Assembly: GCA_017441765.1 (NCBI GenBank)
Contig: JAFRVK010000041.1
Location: 1-50,676, forward strand
DNA from: Erysipelotrichaceae bacterium
GTDB taxonomy: Bacteria > Bacillota_I > Bacilli_A > Erysipelotrichales > Erysipelotrichaceae
Direction of reading: 5' to 3'
DNA length: 50,676 nucleotides
Below are positions 48,471-50,676 of the stretch, piece by piece; positions within the stretch are counted from its first letter, which is position 1; each line of letters opens with the position of its first letter. The notes beneath the pieces are model-generated. The model worked only from the letters and a program-made list of their open reading frames with translations, had not been told where the DNA came from and did no database searches. The translations under genes were made by a program, and so were the position numbers.

Positions 48471-49940
48471 ATGAAGAAATACGTCTTAGCGATCGATCAG
48501 GGTACGACCAGCACCAGAGCTATCGTTTTTGATCGTGATCAGAAAGTTGTGAAAGTTGCCCAGAAAGAGATACAGAATTTCTTCCCGCATCCGGGCTGGG
48601 TCGAACAGGACGCCAACGAGATCTGGCTGTCTACCTTGGCGGTCATGGCACAGATCTTTGATGGCGGTCAGATCAAGCCGGAAGAGGTGATTTCGATCGG
48701 TATCACCAACCAGCGTGAAACGACTGTCGTCTGGGATAAGACCACCGGCATTCCGATCTATCATGCGATCGTCTGGCAGTCCCGTCAGACCGCTGATATC
48801 GTCAATGATCTTAAAGTAAAAGGCCTTGAACCGTTCTTTAAGGAAAAGACCGGACTGGTTCTGGACCCATATTTCAGCGCTTCAAAGATTCGCTGGATTC
48901 TGGATCGTGTGGAAGGGGCACAGGAGAACGAGAATCTTCTGTTCGGTACGATCGACACTTTCCTGTTATGGAGATTCACCTGCGGCGAGGTCCATGCGAC
49001 GGATGTGACGAACGCGTCAAGAACGTTATTATTCAATATCCACACGTTGAACTGGGATGAAGAACTCTTGAAGGTTTTCAATATCCCGAGAAGGATGCTT
49101 CCGGAAATCAAGGATACTTCCGGTATCTTCGGGAACATCGACCCGAGACACTTCTTTAATCATACCTGTCCGATCTGTGCACTGGTCGGTGACCAGCAGG
49201 CTGCCTTGTTTGGAGAAAGCTGCTTCAGGAAGGGTGATGTCAAGAACACCTATGGCACGGGCGGATTCATTCTGGTCAATACCGGAGAGGAAGAGATCAT
49301 TTCCCGTTTTGGACTGTTGTCTACCGTTGCCTGGAAGATCAGGGATGAAGTCAAATATGCATTGGAAGGTTCCATTTTCGTGTCAGGTTCACTGATCCAG
49401 TGGCTGCGTGATGAGATGAAGTTCTTTACGTCTGCGGCAGACAGCGAAGAACTGGCAGCCAGTGTTGAGGATTCCCATGGGGTGGTGGTCGTTCCGGCCT
49501 TTACCGGATTGGGAGCTCCATACTGGAACGATTCCTGCAAAGGAGCGATCTTCGGTCTGACCCGCGGTACCAGCAGAGAACATATCATCCGTGCCTGCAT
49601 CGAAGCAATGGCCTATCAGTCCAAGGATCTGATTCGCATCATGGAAGAAGAACTTGGTGAAAAGATCGAATCCATCAAGGTCGATGGCGGTGCCAGCGTC
49701 AACAAGCTGCTGGTACAGTTCCAGTCGGATATTCTGGAGATTCCTGTCATCAAGCCGGAACTGGCGGAGACGACAGCTTTAGGCGCGGCGAGACTTGCGG
49801 GTATGGCGGTGGATTTCTATCGTTATGAGGATTTCGCGGATGAAGAGATGACGGTTTATGAACCGAAGATGCCTCATGAAGAAGTCGAAGAAAAATACGC
49901 AAGATGGCTCAAGGCGATCGATGCAACGATATTATTCTAG
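48471..49940 (+). CDS. glpK: Glycerol kinase, 489 aa
   Basis: Phosphorylates glycerol to glycerol 3-phosphate. The N-terminus YVLAIDQGTTSTRAIVFD, the GWVEQDANEIW and TNQRETT segments, VGDQQAALFGE and GLGAPYWN are diagnostic. H227 in PRHFFN corresponds to the histidine that Enzyme I/HPr phosphorylates in Gram-positive glycerol kinases (His230-232), so PTS control is likely. Start 48471 follows GAGGAG with 9 nt spacing; an in-frame ATG at 48447 lies upstream of that site. No glpF or glpD is adjacent; the flavodoxin-like gene follows after 9 nt. Confidence 0.97.
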   Translation: MKKYVLAIDQGTTSTRAIVFDRDQKVVKVAQKEIQNFFPHPGWVEQDANEIWLSTLAVMAQIFDGGQIKPEEVISIGITNQRETTVVWDKTTGIPIYHAIVWQSRQTADIVNDLKVKGLEPFFKEKTGLVLDPYFSASKIRWILDRVEGAQENENLLFGTIDTFLLWRFTCGEVHATDVTNASRTLLFNIHTLNWDEELLKVFNIPRRMLPEIKDTSGIFGNIDPRHFFNHTCPICALVGDQQAALFGESCFRKGDVKNTYGTGGFILVNTGEEEIISRFGLLSTVAWKIRDEVKYALEGSIFVSGSLIQWLRDEMKFFTSAADSEELAASVEDSHGVVVVPAFTGLGAPYWNDSCKGAIFGLTRGTSREHIIRACIEAMAYQSKDLIRIMEEELGEKIESIKVDGGASVNKLLVQFQSDILEIPVIKPELAETTALGAARLAGMAVDFYRYEDFADEEMTVYEPKMPHEEVEEKYARWLKAIDATILF

Positions 49941-49949
49941 GAGCGATAA

Positions 49950-50573
49950 ATGAAAGTACTGATCATCAATGGCAGTCCGCATAAGCAGGGATGTACCTAT
50001 ACGGCTTTGCATGAAGTCGAGAAGATCCTGAATGAAGAAGGAATTGAAACGGTCTATGTGAATGTGCCGGCGGATTGTCCATCCTGCATGGCCTGCGGTT
50101 ATTGTCACAGAACCCATGAAGGATGCATCAAAAAAGATATTGTGAATGACACTTATCAGTTGATGGATGAATGTGACGGCCTGCTCGTAGGAACACCGGT
50201 CTATTATGCGGAACCGAGCGGTTCACTGATGTCTTTCCTGGATCGTCTGTTCTACTCATATCCGCATAAGAAATCGCTGAATCTGAAAGCGGCAGCGTGT
50301 ATCGCGAATTCACGCCGTGCAGGCAATCTTACCAGCAATGATGCGATCGGCAAGTTCTTTTCGATCAGCGGGATGATCATCATCACTTCGACCTACTGGA
50401 ACGATACCCATGGCTTTACTCCGGAAGACGTCAGAAAAGATGAGGAAGGCTTACAGACGATGCGCAATCTGGGCAGAAATATGGCTTACTATCTCAAGAT
50501 GCGCGAAATGGTCAAAGACAAGCTGGAAGAGCCTGTCATTGAAAAGGAAAACGTTACACATTTTATCAGATAA
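49950..50573 (+). CDS. Flavodoxin-like NADPH-dependent FMN reductase, 207 aa
   Basis: The N-terminal LIINGSPHKQGCTYTAL is the phosphate-binding loop of the NADPH-dependent FMN reductase/flavodoxin-like fold, and GTPVYYAEPSGSLMSFLDR is the second FMN-binding segment. A cysteine-rich loop (CPSCMACGYCHRTHEGC) resembles iron-sulphur flavoproteins, but the spacing differs enough that cluster binding is uncertain. GGAG precedes the ATG, and it probably shares the glpK transcript. The terminator begins 6 nt after its stop. Confidence 0.9.
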   Translation: MKVLIINGSPHKQGCTYTALHEVEKILNEEGIETVYVNVPADCPSCMACGYCHRTHEGCIKKDIVNDTYQLMDECDGLLVGTPVYYAEPSGSLMSFLDRLFYSYPHKKSLNLKAAACIANSRRAGNLTSNDAIGKFFSISGMIIITSTYWNDTHGFTPEDVRKDEEGLQTMRNLGRNMAYYLKMREMVKDKLEEPVIEKENVTHFIR

Positions 50574-50578
50574 GAAAA

Positions 50579-50604
50579 AGGGTCTCGATTGAGACCCTAT
50601 ATTT
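50579..50604. terminator. Terminator after the flavodoxin-like gene
   Basis: AGGGTCTC pairs with GAGACCCT around GATT (50579-50598), followed by ATATTTTG. The A5 on the left gives a T-tract on the minus strand, so it may also end the partial gene at the window edge. Confidence 0.8.
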
Positions 50605-50676
50605 TGATTTGTCTGAAGGTTTCGACCAGGTCATCGTGTATGACGATATCACAATTTCGGTCATAGGACGTCGCAT
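50597..50676 (-). CDS. C-terminal fragment of a gene entering from the right edge, at least 25 aa
   Basis: A minus-strand frame open to the window edge ends with TAG at 50597-50599, abutting the terminator. The visible tail reads YDRNCDIVIHDDLVETFRQ then IKI; its DIVIHDDL pattern recalls the ends of nucleotide-kinase-like P-loop proteins. Too little is visible for a function. Confidence 0.45.
   Translation of the reverse strand, partial: ATSYDRNCDIVIHDDLVETFRQIKI

Overview
The window looks like chromosomal core sequence of a low-to-mid GC Gram-positive bacterium (Bacillota). Support comes from the conserved blocks mnmE-tatD...pth-mfd-rqcP-divIC and tmk-holB-ricT-rsmI, strong GGAGG ribosome-binding sites, a T-box leader on leuS, c-di-AMP receptors of the DarA and DarB type, and an oxygen-scavenging flavodiiron protein that points to an anaerobe. 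Erysipelotrichia is my best guess from overall protein flavour; this is inference. About 60 protein genes, three tRNA genes (Val-CAC, Leu-GAG, Leu-CAG), one IS3-type element end, one manganese-type riboswitch, one T-box and about 20 terminators are supported.

Layout. 1-141: right end of an IS3-family element. 198-2367 (minus): small membrane peptide, ceramidase-like protein, HAD phosphatase. 2487-4449: tandem Gfo/Idh/MocA oxidoreductases. 4487-5268 (minus): small membrane protein and YegP-like protein. 5423: tRNA-Val. 5575-12881: mnmE, tatD, unknown, pth, mfd, rqcP, divIC. 12962-17850: NUDIX, unknown, Phd-like protein, tmk, holB, ricT, rsmI. 17966: small membrane protein. 18393-20655 (minus): flotillin under a yybP-ykoY riboswitch, then a cyclase-family enzyme. 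20751-23017: two tRNA-Leu genes around a flavin-reductase fusion and a lipoprotein. 23081-28397: typA, the U32 pair trhP1/trhP2, two SpoU methyltransferases. 28387-31891 (minus): acylphosphatase, four-domain flavodiiron protein, azlD/azlC, darA. 32005-37610: ftsE-ftsX-murein hydrolase-CtpA-type protease-MBL protein. 37649-40249: T-box and leuS. 40291-46465: CBS (DarB-like) protein, XpaC/DUF4139 pair, DUF975-CmpB fusion and metallophosphoesterase. 46579-47423: rplM-rpsI. 47493-50676: nucleotidyltransferase, glpK, flavodoxin-like reductase and a gene running off the end.

Two observations stand out. (1) At least eight genes have a -10 hexamer (TATAAT, TAAAAT or TACAAT) exactly 6 nt before ATG and no usable Shine-Dalgarno, so transcription should begin on the A of ATG (leaderless mRNAs); other transcription units carry strong GGAGG sites. 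The genome thus appears to run two initiation modes. (2) The flotillin gene has a textbook promoter, a yybP-ykoY (Mn2+) aptamer and an overlapping terminator, an unusual target for this riboswitch class. Other oddities include FtsE with a ~195-residue acidic tail, a flavin reductase carrying a PCP_red-like C-terminal domain, and LeuRS with KMGKR in place of KMSKS.
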